A stretch of 64,000 nucleotides of DNA from Heyndrickxia acidicola (GTDB lineage: Bacteria; Bacillota; Bacilli; Bacillales; Bacillaceae_C). The number at the start of each line of letters is the position of its first letter. Positions within the stretch are counted from its first letter, which is position 1. Shown in pieces: positions 39,497 through 50,400 of the stretch. Below the pieces are notes generated by a model that saw only the letters and a program-made list of their open reading frames with translations, made no database searches and was not told the DNA's origin. The translations under genes and the position numbers were made by a program. Location: NCBI RefSeq assembly GCF_001636425.1, contig NZ_KV440953.1:3468001-3532000 (forward strand), in the 5' to 3' direction.

Positions 39497-40030
39497 ATGG
39501 AAAAGAATTGGTATGTAGTTCATACGTATTCAGGTTATGAAAACAAAGTAAAAGCGAATCTTGAAAAACGTGTGGAATCAATGGGTATGCAGGATAAAAT
39601 CTTCCGTGTGGTTGTGCCGGAAGAAGAAGAAACAGATATTAAAAACGGTAAAAAGAAAGTAACAAAGCGCAAGGTGTTCCCTGGTTATGTGCTAGTGGAA
39701 ATCATCATGACAGACGATTCATGGTACGTAGTGCGAAATACACCTGGGGTAACAGGCTTTGTAGGTTCTTCTGGATCTGGATCTAAACCAACTCCATTGC
39801 TGCCTGAAGAAGTAGTCGTTATTCTTAAGCATATGGGCATGGATGAAAAACGCATCGATGTTAAGTTTGAATTGGGGGAAACGGTTACCGTAAAAGAAGG
39901 GCCGTTTGCTAACTTTACCGGGAAAATTGAAGAGATTGATAAAGACAAGGGAAGAGCGAAGGTTATGGTTAGCATGTTCGGCCGTGAAACCCCGGTTGAC
40001 CTTGTTTTTGATCAAATTGATAAAATATAA
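39497..40030 (+). CDS. nusG: Transcription termination/antitermination factor NusG
   Basis: Binds RNA polymerase and modulates pausing, termination and coupling to ribosomes. The 177 residues have the NGN domain (1-115, starting MEKNWYVVHTYSGYENKV) and the KOW domain (GPFANFTGKIEEIDKDKGRAKV near residue 135-165). The best ribosome site, GGGAGGGACGG, is about 17 bases upstream, further than usual, but the start matches the family exactly. Confidence 0.97.
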   Translation: MEKNWYVVHTYSGYENKVKANLEKRVESMGMQDKIFRVVVPEEEETDIKNGKKKVTKRKVFPGYVLVEIIMTDDSWYVVRNTPGVTGFVGSSGSGSKPTPLLPEEVVVILKHMGMDEKRIDVKFELGETVTVKEGPFANFTGKIEEIDKDKGRAKVMVSMFGRETPVDLVFDQIDKI

Positions 40031-40041
40031 TTTGAAAGAAC

Positions 40042-40070
40042 TTGAAATCTTGAAATAGAAATGGTAATAT
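40042..40070 (+). promoter_or_regulatory. rplK promoter
   Basis: TTGAAA (40042-40047), 17-base spacer, TAATAT (40065-40070) with upstream TGG. It lies just past nusG, as for the L11 operon promoter of B. subtilis. Confidence 0.7.
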
Positions 40071-40153
40071 TCTTTAAGTCAGTATGTTCTTCTGAACAGG
40101 CACTGAACAATTATAATTTATCTTTTTAAATAAAAGATTCTTTTACATGATGA

Positions 40154-40182
40154 GTGGGAGGGGCGATCCCCTATTACCACAT
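40154..40182 (+). promoter_or_regulatory. Candidate L1-binding leader element before rplK
   Basis: GTGGGAGGGG CGAT CCCC then TTACCACAT: an inner GGGG/CCCC hairpin enclosed by GTGG/CCAC. A related element (GTGGGAGGATATTCC ... CCACAT) occurs before rplA at 40704. In other bacteria protein L1 represses rplK-rplA by binding a leader mimic of its 23S site; assignment here is inference from position and the repeated motif. Confidence 0.55.
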
Positions 40183-40206
40183 CACGGACTTAAGGAGGTG
40201 TGTCTC

Positions 40207-40632
40207 GTGGCTAAAAAAGTAGTGAAAATTGTTAAATTGCAAATTCCTGCAGGTAAAGCAAATCCTGCTCCACCGGTAGGTCCTGCATTAGGTCAAGCTG
40301 GTGTTAACATTATGGGATTCTGTAAAGAATTTAACGCTCGTACAGCAGACCAAGCTGGATTGATTATTCCTGTTGAAATTACGGTTTTTGAAGACCGTTC
40401 ATTTACATTCATCACAAAAACTCCACCTGCTGCAGTTTTACTTAAAAAAGCAGCTGGTATCGAGTCAGGTTCTGGTGAACCGAACCGTAACAAAGTTGCG
40501 ACTGTTAAGCGTGACAAAGTACGTGAAATCGCTGAGTCAAAAATGCCTGACCTTAACGCTGCAAGCGTAGAAGCAGCTATGCGTATGGTTGAAGGTACTG
40601 CACGCAGCATGGGTATTGTAATCGAAGATTAA
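40207..40632 (+). CDS. rplK: Ribosomal protein L11
   Basis: Large-subunit protein at the GTPase-associated centre, needed for the RelA stringent response and the thiostrepton site. 141 residues, nearly identical to B. subtilis L11, with the proline-rich [14 protein letters not shown]-terminal segment. GTG 40207 follows AAGGAGGTG; an in-frame ATG at 40147 would place that site inside the gene. Confidence 0.98.
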   Translation: MAKKVVKIVKLQIPAGKANPAPPVGPALGQAGVNIMGFCKEFNARTADQAGLIIPVEITVFEDRSFTFITKTPPAAVLLKKAAGIESGSGEPNRNKVATVKRDKVREIAESKMPDLNAASVEAAMRMVEGTARSMGIVIED

Positions 40633-40703
40633 TCCATGCATTAACAATTGGTTCTGTCCGACGGGGTTGCGATGCTGAAACTCTTCACTCGCAACCTTTA
40701 TTC

Positions 40704-40731
40704 GTGGGAGGATATTCCGTTAAAACCACAT
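40704..40731 (+). promoter_or_regulatory. Candidate L1-binding leader element before rplA
   Basis: GTGGGAGGATATTCC followed by CCACAT 10 bases on, similar to the element before rplK (shared GTGGGAGG and ACCACAT). It sits 20 bases before the rplA start. Function inferred as for the rplK copy. Confidence 0.5.
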
Positions 40732-40750
40732 TCGAGGAGGAAATTTAATT

Positions 40751-41449
40751 ATGGCTAAAAAAGGCAAAAAGTATGCAGAAGCTGTTAAGCTTGTAGATCG
40801 TGCAAAAGCTTACTCAGTTACAGAAGCAGTAGAACTAGTGAAAGAAACTAGCTACGCAAAATTTGATGCAACTGTTGAAGTTGCTTTCCGTCTTGGTATC
40901 GATGTTAAGAAAGCTGACCAACAAATTCGCGGTGCGGTAGTTCTTCCAAACGGAACTGGTAAAACTCAACGTGTATTAGTATTCGCTAAAGGCGAAAAAG
41001 CAAAAGAAGCAGAAGCTGCAGGCGCTGACTTTGTTGGCGATACTGATTATATTAATAAAATCAGCCAAGGCTGGTTTGATTTCGATGTTATCGTGGCAAC
41101 TCCAGATATGATGGGTGAAGTTGGTAAACTAGGTCGTACACTTGGACCAAAAGGTTTAATGCCAAACCCTAAAACTGGTACTGTTACATTTGATGTAACG
41201 AAAGCTGTTAACGAAATCAAAGCCGGTAAAGTTGAATACCGTGCTGACAAAGCTGGTATTATCCACGCTCCTATCGGAAAAGTATCTTTTGATGCTGAAA
41301 AGCTAGTTGAAAACTTCTCTACTATTTATGAAACTCTTCTTAAAGTTAAACCATCTGCAGCAAAAGGAACTTACATGAAAAATGTTTCTGTAACTTCTAC
41401 AATGGGACCTGGCGTTAAAGTTGACCCATCTTCTTTCGCTGTAAAATAA
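40751..41449 (+). CDS. rplA: Ribosomal protein L1
   Basis: Stalk protein near the E-site and, in many bacteria, translational repressor of its own operon. 232 residues, the usual length; contains the signature [22 protein letters not shown] (domain I) and GLMPNPK. ATG 40751 follows GAGGAGGAAA. Codon use is strongly biased, as in other highly expressed genes here. Confidence 0.98.
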   Translation: MAKKGKKYAEAVKLVDRAKAYSVTEAVELVKETSYAKFDATVEVAFRLGIDVKKADQQIRGAVVLPNGTGKTQRVLVFAKGEKAKEAEAAGADFVGDTDYINKISQGWFDFDVIVATPDMMGEVGKLGRTLGPKGLMPNPKTGTVTFDVTKAVNEIKAGKVEYRADKAGIIHAPIGKVSFDAEKLVENFSTIYETLLKVKPSAAKGTYMKNVSVTSTMGPGVKVDPSSFAVK

Positions 41450-41455
41450 TTATTA

Positions 41456-41484
41456 TTGACTTATTAAGTCAATTGAATTATAGT
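41456..41484 (+). promoter_or_regulatory. rplJ-rplL promoter
   Basis: TTGACT (41456-41461), 17-base spacer, TATAGT (41479-41484), just after rplA. Confidence 0.8.
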
Positions 41485-41494
41485 AAATGATGTT

Positions 41495-41640
41495 GTTATA
41501 AATTAAACATTTGTACCGTAGACAGCAGGTGCTTATCTGATAAGCTTAATATCCAGCCGAGGTAATGCGATATATTACAGCCGATTGGGCTGTTTGCATT
41601 AAACCTCCATGCTGTAGCGCTTTGGAGGTTTTTGTTTTTC
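41495..41640 (+). promoter_or_regulatory. L10 leader (autoregulatory attenuator of rplJ-rplL)
   Basis: Structured 5' region in the position of the established L10 leader, ending in a terminator hairpin AACCTCC (41602-41608) with GGAGGTT (41624-41630) followed by TTTGTTTTT. Upstream, CAGCCGA and TCGGCTG-like segments (around 41552 and 41579) can form the L10-L12 binding domain. Excess L10-L12 complex is expected to promote termination. Confidence 0.82.
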
Positions 41641-41677
41641 GGTATAAATGTTCATCGAATCCACAGGAGGTGTAAAG

Positions 41678-42178
41678 ATGAGCAGTGCAGTTGATCAAAA
41701 GAAACAAATAGTAGAAGAAATCGCTGGTAAATTTAAAGCGAGTGTTTCTACTATCGTAGTTGACTACCGCGGCTTGAACGTTGCTGAAGTAACTGAACTT
41801 CGTAAACAACTTCGCGAAGCAGGTGTTGAATTTAAAGTTTACAAAAACACAATGACACGCCGTGCAGCGGAAGCTGCTGATTTAGCTGGCTTAAACGAAG
41901 CGTTGGTTGGACCGAATGCGATTGCATTCAGTACTGAAGACGTAGTTTCTCCAGCAAAAGTGTTAAACGACTTTGCTAAAAAGCACGAAGCACTTGAAAT
42001 CAAAGCAGGTGTAATTGAAGGTAATGTAGCGACTGTTGAAGAAATTAAAGCTCTTGCTGAACTTCCTTCACGCGAAGGTTTACTTTCTATGTTGCTTAGC
42101 GTACTTCAAGCACCAATCCGTAACCTTGCTCTTGCTACTAAAGCAGTTGCTGAGCAAAAAGAAGAACAAGGCGCGTAA
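41678..42178 (+). CDS. rplJ: Ribosomal protein L10
   Basis: Base of the L12 stalk; 166 residues with the rRNA-binding N-terminal domain ([20 protein letters not shown]) and a C-terminal helix that binds L12 dimers. ATG 41678 follows CAGGAGGTG; the in-frame ATG at 41648 lies upstream of that site. Confidence 0.97.
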   Translation: MSSAVDQKKQIVEEIAGKFKASVSTIVVDYRGLNVAEVTELRKQLREAGVEFKVYKNTMTRRAAEAADLAGLNEALVGPNAIAFSTEDVVSPAKVLNDFAKKHEALEIKAGVIEGNVATVEEIKALAELPSREGLLSMLLSVLQAPIRNLALATKAVAEQKEEQGA

Positions 42179-42240
42179 GTTTTTTGAGGATTTAACCATA
42201 CAAAATTCTTTATATAATGAAAATCTAGGAGGATATTAAA

Positions 42241-42606
42241 ATGACTAAAGAACAAATCATTGAAGCTGTCAAAGAAATGACAGTTCTTGAATTAAACGAT
42301 CTTGTTAAAGCTATCGAAGAAGAGTTTGGCGTAACTGCTGCTGCTCCAGTTGCTATGGTAGGCGGAGCTGCTGGTGGCGAAGCTGCTGCAGAAAAAACTG
42401 AATTTGATGTAGTACTTGCTAACGCTGGTGCACAAAAAATCAAAGTTATCAAAGTTGTTCGTGAAGTAACTGGCCTAGGTCTTAAAGAAGCGAAAGAACT
42501 TGTTGATAACGCTCCAAAAGCGCTTAAAGAAGGCGTTTCTAAAGAAGAAGCTGAAGAAATCAAAGCTAAGCTTGAAGAAGTTGGAGCTGGCGTAGAAGTT
42601 AAGTAA
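42241..42606 (+). CDS. rplL: Ribosomal protein L7/L12
   Basis: Acidic stalk protein that recruits and activates translation GTPases. 121 residues: N-terminal dimerisation domain, alanine/glycine-rich hinge (about 35-52) and C-terminal factor-binding domain with [16 protein letters not shown]. Very strong codon bias. AGGAGGATA precedes the ATG. Confidence 0.98.
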   Translation: MTKEQIIEAVKEMTVLELNDLVKAIEEEFGVTAAAPVAMVGGAAGGEAAAEKTEFDVVLANAGAQKIKVIKVVREVTGLGLKEAKELVDNAPKALKEGVSKEEAEEIKAKLEEVGAGVEVK

Positions 42607-42627
42607 TTTTTCTTCTAGTGGATGAAG

Positions 42628-42656
42628 AAGCTCGCTGTTTATAGCGAGCTTTTTTT
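42628..42656 (+). terminator. rplJ-rplL terminator
   Basis: AAGCTCGCT pairs perfectly with AGCGAGCTT around GTTTAT, then TTTTTT. Confidence 0.93.
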
Positions 42657-42735
42657 GTCTAAAAATAAATACTGGTATGTTTGTCATTCTGCGACGGGAT
42701 ACGCCAGCAGAGCTATGGGAATGATAAATTTTATT

Positions 42736-42792
42736 CTCTGTTGATTTTGGCTCATTTGTGCAAAACGTCCGTTCTACCCGAATGAGCCAAAA
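42736..42792. repeat. Dispersed intergenic palindromic repeat, copy 3
   Basis: Begins CTCTGTT (42736); inverted repeat TTTTGGCTCATT (42745-42756) and AATGAGCCAAAA (42781-42792) around a 24-base loop. Same layout as copy 1: 24-base loop, CTCATT/AATGAG core, loop ending in CG, but with GG/CC in place of CA/TG. No T-run and no gene inside. Confidence 0.6.
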
Positions 42793-42870
42793 AATGTGAT
42801 GAATCAACGGATATATGGCAAACTCAAAAATGAAATCTATAGCTGCGAAGGCAGAAAAAGGAGTGTTGGC

Positions 42871-43473
42871 ATGCCTGATCATTATTATTCGCGGAACCCA
42901 GGTGTTGAAAGCAAACCAATCTTTTGGGATTTTACTTTAAGAGACAACACATTTCATTTCAAAACAGACCAGGGCGTTTTTTCTAAGAATGAAGTAGATT
43001 ATGGTTCAAGACTTCTTGTGGAATCTGTTGAACTGCCAAATGTTGCTGGGCCGCTCTTGGATGTAGGATGTGGTTATGGTCCTGTTGGTTTGTCTTTGGC
43101 AAAATCTTTTTCGAAAAGATTGGTCCATATGGTAGATGTGAACCTTCGCGCTCTTGAGCTTGCTTCAGAAAACGCAAAGCATAACGGGATAGAGAATGTT
43201 AACATTTATGAGAGCGACAGGCTTCATTCGGTTGCTGAAGAAAATTTTGCTCTTATTGTGACGAATCCGCCAATCCGTGCAGGAAAACAGATTGTTCATG
43301 ATATTCTCACGCAAAGCTTTCAGCATCTTGCTCCAAGCGGAGAGCTCTGGGTGGTTATTCAAAAGAAACAAGGTGCTCCATCAGCTAAAGCTAAGTTAGA
43401 AGAATTATTTGAAGATGTGGATATTGTGAAAAAAGATAAAGGCTATTTTATAATTAGGGCAAAAAAACATTGA
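42871..43473 (+). CDS. ybxB: Class I SAM-dependent methyltransferase, RsmC/RlmG-like (YbxB)
   Basis: A 200-residue Rossmann-fold methyltransferase: SAM loop LDVGCGYGPVGLSLA (about residues 62-76), acidic DVN at strand 2, and the catalytic NPPIRAG motif typical of N2-guanine rRNA methyltransferases such as RsmC. The rRNA target is inferred. ATG 42871 after AAAAAGGAGTG matches the usual family start; an in-frame upstream ATG at 42796 lies in the repeat. The rpoB promoter region overlaps its stop codon. Confidence 0.9.
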   Translation: MPDHYYSRNPGVESKPIFWDFTLRDNTFHFKTDQGVFSKNEVDYGSRLLVESVELPNVAGPLLDVGCGYGPVGLSLAKSFSKRLVHMVDVNLRALELASENAKHNGIENVNIYESDRLHSVAEENFALIVTNPPIRAGKQIVHDILTQSFQHLAPSGELWVVIQKKQGAPSAKAKLEELFEDVDIVKKDKGYFIIRAKKH

Positions 43474-43590
43474 CGGGTATTTCGTTATGTGATAGCATTA
43501 TAAAATGCCAATATCATATTTTCACTATTTATATTTAATTGATGTATGTCAAGTATAAATTTTGGTTAATATGGAAAATACTTATAAAAT
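43470..43590 (+). promoter_or_regulatory. Candidate rpoB promoters
   Basis: Two candidates: TTGACG (43470-43475) with TAGCAT (43493-43498), 17-base spacer, overlapping the previous gene's stop; and TTGGTT (43562-43567) with TAAAAT (43585-43590), 17-base spacer. The second is closer to the leader hairpins and looks better placed. Confidence 0.55.
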
Positions 43591-43612
43591 AATAGCACGT
43601 TATGCAGGAAAT

Positions 43613-43678
43613 GTGGTTTTTAATAGAAAAACCCTTTTTCTTTTTGTCTTACAGCAGGGTGGTTGTCCTGTTGTAAGA
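43613..43678 (+). promoter_or_regulatory. rpoB leader hairpins, possible attenuator
   Basis: First hairpin GGTTTTT (43615-43621)/AAAAACC (43627-43633) followed by CTTTTTCTTTTT, terminator-like. Second hairpin CTTACAGCAGG (43648-43658)/CCTGTTGTAAG (43667-43677), one G-U pair, ends about 30 bases before the ribosome site. Arrangement suggests partial termination ahead of rpoB; function is inferred. Confidence 0.5.
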
Positions 43679-43723
43679 TGTGAATAGATGCAACTAAAAC
43701 GCTTGATTTGAGGGGTGAATCAG

Positions 43724-46700
43724 TTGACAGGTCAACTAGTTCAGTATGGACGACACCGCCAACGCAGAAGTTTTGCGCGTATTAGCGAAGTTTTAGAATT
43801 ACCAAATCTTATCGAAATTCAAACATCATCTTATCAATGGTTTCTAGATGAAGGTTTGAGAGAAATGTTCCAAGATATCTCCCCGATTGAGGATTTTGCC
43901 GGGAATTTATCATTGGAATTTATCGATTATAGTCTTGGTGAACCAAAATACTCTGTAGAAGAGTGTAAAGAGCGTGATGTTACATATTCTGCTCCTCTTC
44001 GCGTAAAGGTGCGTCTCGTTAATAAAGAGACAGGTGAAGTGAAAGATCAGGATGTATTTATGGGTGATTTCCCGTTGATGACAGAAACAGGAACGTTCGT
44101 TATTAACGGTGCGGAACGTGTTATTGTATCACAGCTCGTACGTTCACCTAGCGTTTACTTTAATGGAAAAGTAGATAAAAACGGTAAAAGAGGTTTTGCT
44201 GCAACAGTTATTCCTAACCGTGGGGCTTGGCTCGAATACGAAACAGATGCAAAAGATGTTGTATATGTTCGTATTGATAGAACAAGAAAGCTACCCGTTA
44301 CGGTTCTTTTGCGTGCGCTTGGGTTTGGCTCTGATCAGGAAATCATCGATTTGATTGGTGATAATGAGTACATTCGCAACACGCTTGAAAAGGACAATAC
44401 GGAAAGTACCGAAAAGGCGCTTTTAGAAATATATGAGCGTCTTCGCCCGGGAGAACCGCCTACAGTAGAAAATGCTAAGAGCTTGCTTGTTTCACGTTTC
44501 TTTGATCCAAAGCGTTATGACTTAGCCAATGTAGGTCGTTATAAAATTAACAAAAAGCTTCATCTAAAAAACCGTTTGTTTGGACAGCGTCTTGCTGAAA
44601 CACTTGCTGATGCTGAAACAGGTGAAGTTATTGCTGAAAAAGGCACTACCCTTGACCGCAGAACATTGGATAAAATTTTGCCGAACCTGGAAAATGGTAC
44701 TGGTTTCAAAGTGTTTTCCCAAGTTGGCGGAGTGGTTGAAGACGACATCGTACTGCAATCCATCAAAATTTATGCTCCAATCGATGATGGTGAAAAAGAA
44801 ATCAGCATTATTGGAAATGCAAATGTAGAAGAGGCTATTAAAAACATTACGCCTGCAGACATTATTTCATCCATCAGCTACTTCTTTAATCTCCTTCACG
44901 GAGTAGGCAATACCGATGATATTGATCATTTGGGCAATAGACGTCTGCGTTCAGTAGGGGAATTGCTTCAAAACCAATTCCGTATCGGTTTGTCCAGGAT
45001 GGAACGGGTTGTTCGTGAAAGAATGTCTATTCAGGATATTAATACAATTACACCTCAGCAGCTTATTAACATCCGCCCGGTAATTGCAGCAATTAAGGAA
45101 TTCTTCGGAAGCTCCCAGTTATCGCAATTTATGGATCAAACGAATCCGCTTGCTGAATTAACACATAAACGCAGATTATCTGCATTAGGACCTGGCGGTT
45201 TGACTCGTGAGCGTGCCGGCTTCGAAGTACGTGACGTTCACTATTCTCACTATGGCCGTATGTGTCCGATTGAAACACCTGAGGGTCCAAACATCGGGCT
45301 TATCAACTCGCTATCTACTTTTGCGAAAGTAAATCGGTTTGGCTTTATTGAAACACCATACCGCCGTGTTGATCCTGAGACTGGAAAAGTAACTGGACGC
45401 ATTGACTATTTAACAGCAGACGAAGAAGACAACTATGTTGTTGCACAAGCAAATGCCCGTCTTGCTGAAGATGGCTCATTTATTGACGATGAAGTATACG
45501 CACGTTTCCGCGGTGAAAACACTGTTGTAAAACATGACCGTGTTGACTATATGGATGTATCTCCTAAACAGGTAGTTTCGGCTGCGACAGCTTGTATTCC
45601 TTTCTTGGAAAACGATGACTCCAACCGTGCCCTGATGGGAGCGAACATGCAGCGTCAAGCTGTTCCGCTTATGCAGCCTGAAGCTCCAATTGTCGGAACC
45701 GGAATGGAATATGTTTCAGCGAAAGACTCTGGTGCTGCGGTTATTTGTAAGCATGACGGGATTGTTGAACATGTTGAAGCCAGAGAAGTCTGGGTTCGCC
45801 GTATACAAGAAGTTGATGGCCAGGAAGTGCAGGGAGACCTCGATAAATACAGGTTCCAAAAATTCATTCGTTCCAACCAGGGAACTTGCTACAACCAGCG
45901 TCCAATTGTAAGTGTCGGCAACCGTGTAACAAAAGGAGAAATCCTTGGTGACGGTCCATCCATGGAAAAAGGTGAGCTTGCTTTAGGGCGAAATGTTATG
46001 GTTGCCTTCATGACATGGGATGGCTATAACTACGAGGATGCCATTATCATGAGTGAAAGACTCGTTAAAGACGATGTCTATACTTCTATTCATATTGAAG
46101 AGTATGAGTCAGAAGCGCGCGATACTAAGCTTGGACCAGAAGAAATGACACGTGATATTCCGAATGTCGGTGAGGATGCGCTTCGCAACCTTGATGAACG
46201 TGGAATTATCCGTGTAGGGGCAGAAGTTAATGACGGTGACCTTCTTGTTGGTAAAGTAACGCCAAAAGGTGTGACAGAACTGACTGCTGAAGAACGTCTA
46301 TTGCATGCAATATTCGGTGAAAAAGCACGTGAGGTTCGTGATACATCCCTTCGTGTGCCTCATGGCGGCGGCGGCATTGTCCTAGATGTGAAAGTCTTTA
46401 ACCGTGAGGATGGAGATGAACTTCCACCAGGTGTGAACCAGCTTGTTCGTGTATATATCGTTCAAAAACGTAAAATTCACCAAGGTGATAAAATGGCTGG
46501 ACGTCACGGTAACAAAGGGGTTATCTCTCGGATTCTTCCGGAAGAAGATATGCCTTACTTACCTGATGGAACACCTGTTGATATCATGTTAAACCCTCTG
46601 GGTGTACCTTCTCGTATGAACATCGGTCAGGTACTTGAATTACACTTAGGAATGGCAGCAAGATATTTAGGCATCCATATTGCTACTCCGGTATTTGACG

Positions 46701-47281
46701 GTGCGAGGGAAGAAGATGTATGGTCTACCATTGAAGAGGCAGGAATGGCACGTGATGCTAAAACGGTTCTTTATGATGGACGTACAGGTGAGCCATTCGA
46801 TAACCGTGTATCTGTCGGAATTATGTACATGATTAAGCTTGCCCACATGGTTGATGACAAACTTCATGCTCGTTCTACGGGTCCTTATTCTCTAGTTACT
46901 CAGCAGCCTCTTGGCGGTAAAGCCCAGTTCGGCGGTCAGCGCTTTGGGGAAATGGAAGTTTGGGCACTGGAAGCATACGGTGCAGCTTATACATTACAGG
47001 AAATCTTAACTGTTAAATCCGATGACGTAGTGGGACGTGTGAAAACATACGAAGCGATTGTTAAAGGTGAAAATGTTCCTGAACCAGGGGTTCCTGAATC
47101 ATTCAAGGTATTAATTAAGGAACTTCAAAGTTTGGGTCTGGATGTTAAGATCCTTTCAAGTGATGATCAAGAGATTGAAATGCGTGATCTTGAAGATGAA
47201 GAAGATCTGAATCAAGCTGACACGTTAAATATAGCTCCGGAATCAAAAGAAGAAACAGAAACTGTAGCAACTAAAGAATAA
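43724..47281 (+). CDS. rpoB: RNA polymerase beta subunit
   Basis: Catalytic-core subunit of RNA polymerase, 1185 residues. I chose TTG 43724, giving the family start [17 protein letters not shown] with GAGGGGTG upstream; a GTG at 43715 is in frame but overlaps that site. The rifampicin pocket (S463 to about P490) has the wild-type residues Q468, H481 and S486, equivalent to the commonly mutated Q469, H482 and S487 of B. subtilis, so no resistance change is seen. The C-terminal tail is acidic and variable. Confidence 0.98.
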   Translation: MTGQLVQYGRHRQRRSFARISEVLELPNLIEIQTSSYQWFLDEGLREMFQDISPIEDFAGNLSLEFIDYSLGEPKYSVEECKERDVTYSAPLRVKVRLVNKETGEVKDQDVFMGDFPLMTETGTFVINGAERVIVSQLVRSPSVYFNGKVDKNGKRGFAATVIPNRGAWLEYETDAKDVVYVRIDRTRKLPVTVLLRALGFGSDQEIIDLIGDNEYIRNTLEKDNTESTEKALLEIYERLRPGEPPTVENAKSLLVSRFFDPKRYDLANVGRYKINKKLHLKNRLFGQRLAETLADAETGEVIAEKGTTLDRRTLDKILPNLENGTGFKVFSQVGGVVEDDIVLQSIKIYAPIDDGEKEISIIGNANVEEAIKNITPADIISSISYFFNLLHGVGNTDDIDHLGNRRLRSVGELLQNQFRIGLSRMERVVRERMSIQDINTITPQQLINIRPVIAAIKEFFGSSQLSQFMDQTNPLAELTHKRRLSALGPGGLTRERAGFEVRDVHYSHYGRMCPIETPEGPNIGLINSLSTFAKVNRFGFIETPYRRVDPETGKVTGRIDYLTADEEDNYVVAQANARLAEDGSFIDDEVYARFRGENTVVKHDRVDYMDVSPKQVVSAATACIPFLENDDSNRALMGANMQRQAVPLMQPEAPIVGTGMEYVSAKDSGAAVICKHDGIVEHVEAREVWVRRIQEVDGQEVQGDLDKYRFQKFIRSNQGTCYNQRPIVSVGNRVTKGEILGDGPSMEKGELALGRNVMVAFMTWDGYNYEDAIIMSERLVKDDVYTSIHIEEYESEARDTKLGPEEMTRDIPNVGEDALRNLDERGIIRVGAEVNDGDLLVGKVTPKGVTELTAEERLLHAIFGEKAREVRDTSLRVPHGGGGIVLDVKVFNREDGDELPPGVNQLVRVYIVQKRKIHQGDKMAGRHGNKGVISRILPEEDMPYLPDGTPVDIMLNPLGVPSRMNIGQVLELHLGMAARYLGIHIATPVFDGAREEDVWSTIEEAGMARDAKTVLYDGRTGEPFDNRVSVGIMYMIKLAHMVDDKLHARSTGPYSLVTQQPLGGKAQFGGQRFGEMEVWALEAYGAAYTLQEILTVKSDDVVGRVKTYEAIVKGENVPEPGVPESFKVLIKELQSLGLDVKILSSDDQEIEMRDLEDEEDLNQADTLNIAPESKEETETVATKE

Positions 47282-47292
47282 AGCTTTTAGTT

Positions 47293-47374
47293 TGAAGTCA
47301 GATGTCGGAAAGGCCTTGGATAAGGGGAAACGAATATCATTCATCCCTCTAGGAGTTTTTCTGACATCTTGACT
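47293..47374 (+). other. Long imperfect hairpin between rpoB and rpoC
   Basis: AAGTCAGATGTCGGAAAGG (47297-47315) can pair with sequence ending TTTTTCTGACATCTTGACTT (47355-47374), offset by single-base bulges. It fills most of the 149-base rpoB-rpoC gap. It could be an RNase III site or a weak attenuator; no promoter for rpoC is evident. Confidence 0.55.
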
Positions 47375-47430
47375 TTGTTCATAAATCTGTTTGAGGGTAG
47401 AACCTGTAGACTGAAAGGGAGGTAGGCCCC

Positions 47431-50400
47431 TTGCTAGATGTTAATAATTTTGAGTATATGAAAATTGGTCTTGCTTCACCGGATAAGATTCGTTCATGGT
47501 CTTTTGGTGAAGTTAAAAAGCCAGAAACAATCAACTATAGAACACTAAAACCTGAAAAAGACGGCTTATTTTGCGAACGTATTTTTGGACCTCAAAAAGA
47601 CTGGGAATGCCATTGCGGTAAATATAAGCGCGTCCGTTATAAAGGTGTTGTCTGTGACCGATGTGGTGTAGAGGTTACAAGATCTAAAGTTCGCCGTGAA
47701 CGTATGGGCCATATTGAGCTTGCTGCTCCAGTATCCCACATTTGGTATTTTAAAGGCATTCCTAGCCGTATGGGTCTTGTTCTGGACATGTCCCCGCGTG
47801 CCTTGGAAGAAGTTATTTATTTTGCTTCTTATGTTGTGACTGAATCTGGAGACACAGCACTTGAAAAGAAACAGCTGCTTTCTGAAAAGGAATATCGTGC
47901 ATACCGTGAAAAGTACGGGAAAAAGTTCCAAGCAGCGATGGGTGCTGAAGCGATTAAAAAGCTTCTTCAGGACGTCGATGTAAACAAGGAAGTAGACTTC
48001 CTTAAAGAAGAACTTAAAACGGCTCAAGGACAAAGACGTACACGGGCAATCAAGCGTCTTGAAGTACTTGAAGCATTCCGTAATTCAGGAAATGCCCCTG
48101 ATTGGATGATCCTTGATGTGCTTCCGGTTATCCCTCCAGAATTAAGGCCTATGGTTCAGCTGGAAGGCGGACGTTTTGCTACGTCTGATTTAAACGATTT
48201 GTATCGCCGTGTAATTAACAGAAACAACCGCTTAAAGCGTCTATTGGATTTAGGTGCTCCAAGCATTATCGTTCAAAACGAAAAGCGTATGCTTCAAGAA
48301 GCAGTCGATGCACTGATTGACAATGGCCGCCGCGGCCGTCCGGTTACTGGACCTGGTAACCGTCCGCTTAAATCTTTATCGCATATGCTTAAAGGTAAAC
48401 AAGGGCGTTTCCGTCAAAACCTTCTTGGTAAACGTGTTGACTATTCAGGCCGTTCCGTTATCGTTGTTGGACCTAACTTGAAAATGTATCAATGTGGTCT
48501 TCCGAAAGAAATGGCAATTGAATTATTTAAGCCGTTTGTCATGAAGGAGCTTGTTGAGCGCGGTCTTGCTCATAATATCAAGAGTGCCAAGCGTAAAATT
48601 GAACGTCTTCAGCCTGAAGTATGGGATGTATTAGAAGAGGTTATTAAGGAGCATCCAGTTCTGCTTAACCGTGCCCCGACGCTTCACAGATTGGGAATTC
48701 AAGCTTTTGAACCTACATTGGTAGAAGGCCGTGCTATTCGTCTTCATCCGCTTGTATGTACAGCATATAACGCTGACTTCGACGGAGACCAAATGGCAGT
48801 TCACGTACCTCTATCTGCAGAGGCACAGGCTGAAGCGCGATTATTGATGCTCGCAGCCCAAAACATCTTGAATCCTAAAGACGGCAAACCAGTTGTTACA
48901 CCATCACAGGATATGGTATTAGGTAACTACTACCTGACTCTAGAGCGTGAAGGTGCTGTTGGTGAAGGCTCAATCTTTAATGATATAAATGAAGCACTGT
49001 TAGCTTACCAAAATGGCTATGTGCACTTGCATACACGTGTAGCAGTTCACGCACGATCCATTAATAATCAAACCTTTACTGCAGAACAAAAGAGCAAATT
49101 GCTTATTACAACTGTAGGTAAGTTGATTTTCAATGAAATCTTGCCTGACACGTTCCCGTATATGAATGAACCTACAAAAACAAATCTGGAAGAAAAAACA
49201 CCAGATCACTACTTTGTAGATACAGATGTAAATGTCAAAGAACACATTCAAAGTCAGCCGGAAATTAAGCCGTTCATTAAAAAGTTCTTAGGAAACATTA
49301 TTGCTGAAGTCTTTAAACGCTTTAAGATTACAGAAACTTCCAAGATGCTTGACCGTATGAAGGATCTAGGCTTTAAGTACTCAACAAAAGCAGGTATTAC
49401 TGTTGGTGTTGCCGATATCGTCGTACTTGGTGAAAAAGAAGCCATTTTATCTGAAGCTCAGACGAAAGTGGATAATGTTCTTAAACAATTCAGACGTGGT
49501 TTGATTACTGAAGAAGAACGTTATGACCGTGTTATTTCGATTTGGAGTGCTGCCAAAGATACAATTCAAGGCAAGCTGATGGCATCCTTGGACCGCCGAA
49601 ATCCAATCTTTATGATGAGTGATTCTGGTGCCCGTGGTAACGCCTCTAACTTTACACAGTTAGCTGGTATGCGTGGTCTGATGGCCAACCCGGCTGGACG
49701 TATTATTGAATTGCCGATCAAATCAAGTTTCCGTGAAGGCTTAACGGTACTTGAGTACTTCATCTCTACCCATGGTGCGCGTAAAGGTCTTGCTGATACA
49801 GCCCTTAAAACAGCTGACTCTGGATACCTTACACGCCGTTTAGTTGACGTTGCCCAGGATGTCATTGTTCGCGATGATGACTGTGGAACAGACCGCGGTC
49901 TCCTTGTCAGCTCGTTAAAAGAAGGAACTGAAGTTATTGAAAGCCTTGAAGAACGATTGATCGGTAGATATGCTAGAAAGACAATTAAAAACCCTCAAAC
50001 TGGTGAAGTCATTGTAGCTGAAAATGACTTAATTACCGAGGACCTTGCAAAAGAAGTTGTCACTGCTGGTAATGAAGAGGTTTGGATCCGTTCTGCGTTT
50101 ACTTGTAATACACGACATGGCGTTTGTAAAAAATGCTATGGCCGTAACCTTGCAACAGGTCAAGAGGTTGAAGTCGGTGAAGCAGTCGGTATCATTGCTG
50201 CACAATCGATCGGTGAACCAGGAACTCAGTTGACAATGCGTACGTTCCATACAGGCGGTGTTGCAGGAGACGATATTACACAAGGTTTACCGCGTATCCA
50301 AGAGCTATTTGAAGCACGTAACCCTAAAGGGCAAGCTGTCATTACAGAAATTTCAGGTGTTGTTACAGCCATCAATGAAGGCCGTGACCGCCAATACGAA

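Noticed and set aside
45110-45195. Rifampicin-resistance substitution in rpoB
   Set aside because: The residues equivalent to B. subtilis Q469, H482 and S487 are all wild type.
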